Positions 14,189-14,377 of a stretch of DNA of 14,377 nt are shown here, one piece after another. Both the position numbers and the translations under genes were made by a program. Origin of the DNA: JAXDLK01 sp034666665 (lineage in GTDB: Bacteria > Desulfobacterota > Binatia > JACPRU01); NCBI GenBank assembly GCA_034666665.1, contig JAXDLK010000368.1, positions 1-14,377 on the forward strand, in the 5' to 3' direction. The notes below the pieces were generated by a model, which saw nothing but the letters and a program-made list of their open reading frames with translations, did no database searches and was not told the DNA's origin. Numbering within the stretch: the first letter of the stretch is position 1; the number at the start of each line of letters is the position of its first letter.

Positions 14189-14377
14189 TCAGCCCCGCGC
14201 GCTCGCCAGCGACGCCCCGCTGACAGGGCCGGCGAAGAGAGAAGGATTGGAGCTCTTCGACTGCGCCTCCTCGCGGCTGACCACCCCGCGATTGACGAGG
14301 TCCATGAGCCCCATGTCGAGGGTCTGCATGCCGAACTTCTGTCCGGTCTGGAGGACGGACGGGATCTGGTGGATCTT
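14189..14377 (-). CDS. pilT: Type IV pilus retraction ATPase PilT (C-terminal end only)
   Basis: The last 62 residues of a protein entering from beyond the window. KIHQIPSVLQTGQKFGMQTLDMGLMDLVNRGVVSREEAQ matches the C-terminal domain of PilT, where this stretch follows the AIRNLIREG segment. The final residues (SKSSNPSLFAGPVSGASLASARG) are a short tail. PilT powers pilus retraction. It lies 13 nt before pilU on the same strand, the classical pilT-pilU pair. The ATPase motifs are outside the window, so PilT rather than another PilU paralogue is judged from the tail alone. Confidence 0.85.
   Translation of the reverse strand, partial: KIHQIPSVLQTGQKFGMQTLDMGLMDLVNRGVVSREEAQSKSSNPSLFAGPVSGASLASARG

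Noticed and set aside
1..14377. CRISPR arrays, insertion sequences, prophage, tRNA or rRNA genes
   Set aside because: I found no regularly spaced repeats, transposase or phage genes, or tRNA-like cloverleaf. Coding is nearly continuous housekeeping genes with uniform composition.

Overview
The window is high-GC, densely packed bacterial chromosome with no mobile elements, CRISPR arrays or RNA genes that I can see. Retraction ATPases of type IV pili, a LapA/LapB-type regulator of lipopolysaccharide synthesis and a 2-oxoglutarate dehydrogenase point to a Gram-negative, respiring organism. The order rplU-rpmA-obg-proB-proA-nadD-rsfS, high GC and frequent GTG/TTG starts fit a deltaproteobacterial-type lineage (Myxococcota, Desulfobacterota, Binatota or similar). 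The sequence alone does not settle the taxon.

Minus strand, from 10450 down to 1: rplU and rpmA (ribosomal proteins L21 and L27), a strong intrinsic terminator, then obg (ribosome-assembly GTPase), proB and proA (first two steps of proline synthesis), nadD (NAD synthesis), rsfS (ribosome silencing factor), a protein that looks like a fusion of LapA and LapB, odhA/sucA and the first 317 codons of odhB/sucB. Junctions from obg to rsfS are overlaps of 4 to 20 nt, so these genes are probably translationally coupled. A 184-nt gap separates lapAB from odhA and holds a repeat copy, a weak promoter candidate and a G/C hairpin.

Plus strand, 10571 to 12968: plsX (acyl-phosphate synthesis for phospholipids), an unnamed HAD-type phosphatase resembling the App1/DUF2183 phosphatidate phosphatase fold, and cutA. 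The three overlap by 1 and 4 nt and form one operon. It diverges from rplU across a 120-nt region with two back-to-back sigma-70-like promoters whose -35 boxes are 4 nt apart.

Minus strand, 14377 to 13015: the C-terminal end of a PilT ATPase and a complete PilU-type ATPase, convergent with cutA. The 46-nt gap holds a dyad whose arms contain both stop codons, and a second copy of the repeat found after lapAB.

Most of the window is housekeeping. The most unusual items are the LapA-LapB fusion, the plsX-coupled HAD protein, the terminator 17 nt before obg, and the short repeat that begins 1-2 nt after two unrelated stop codons.
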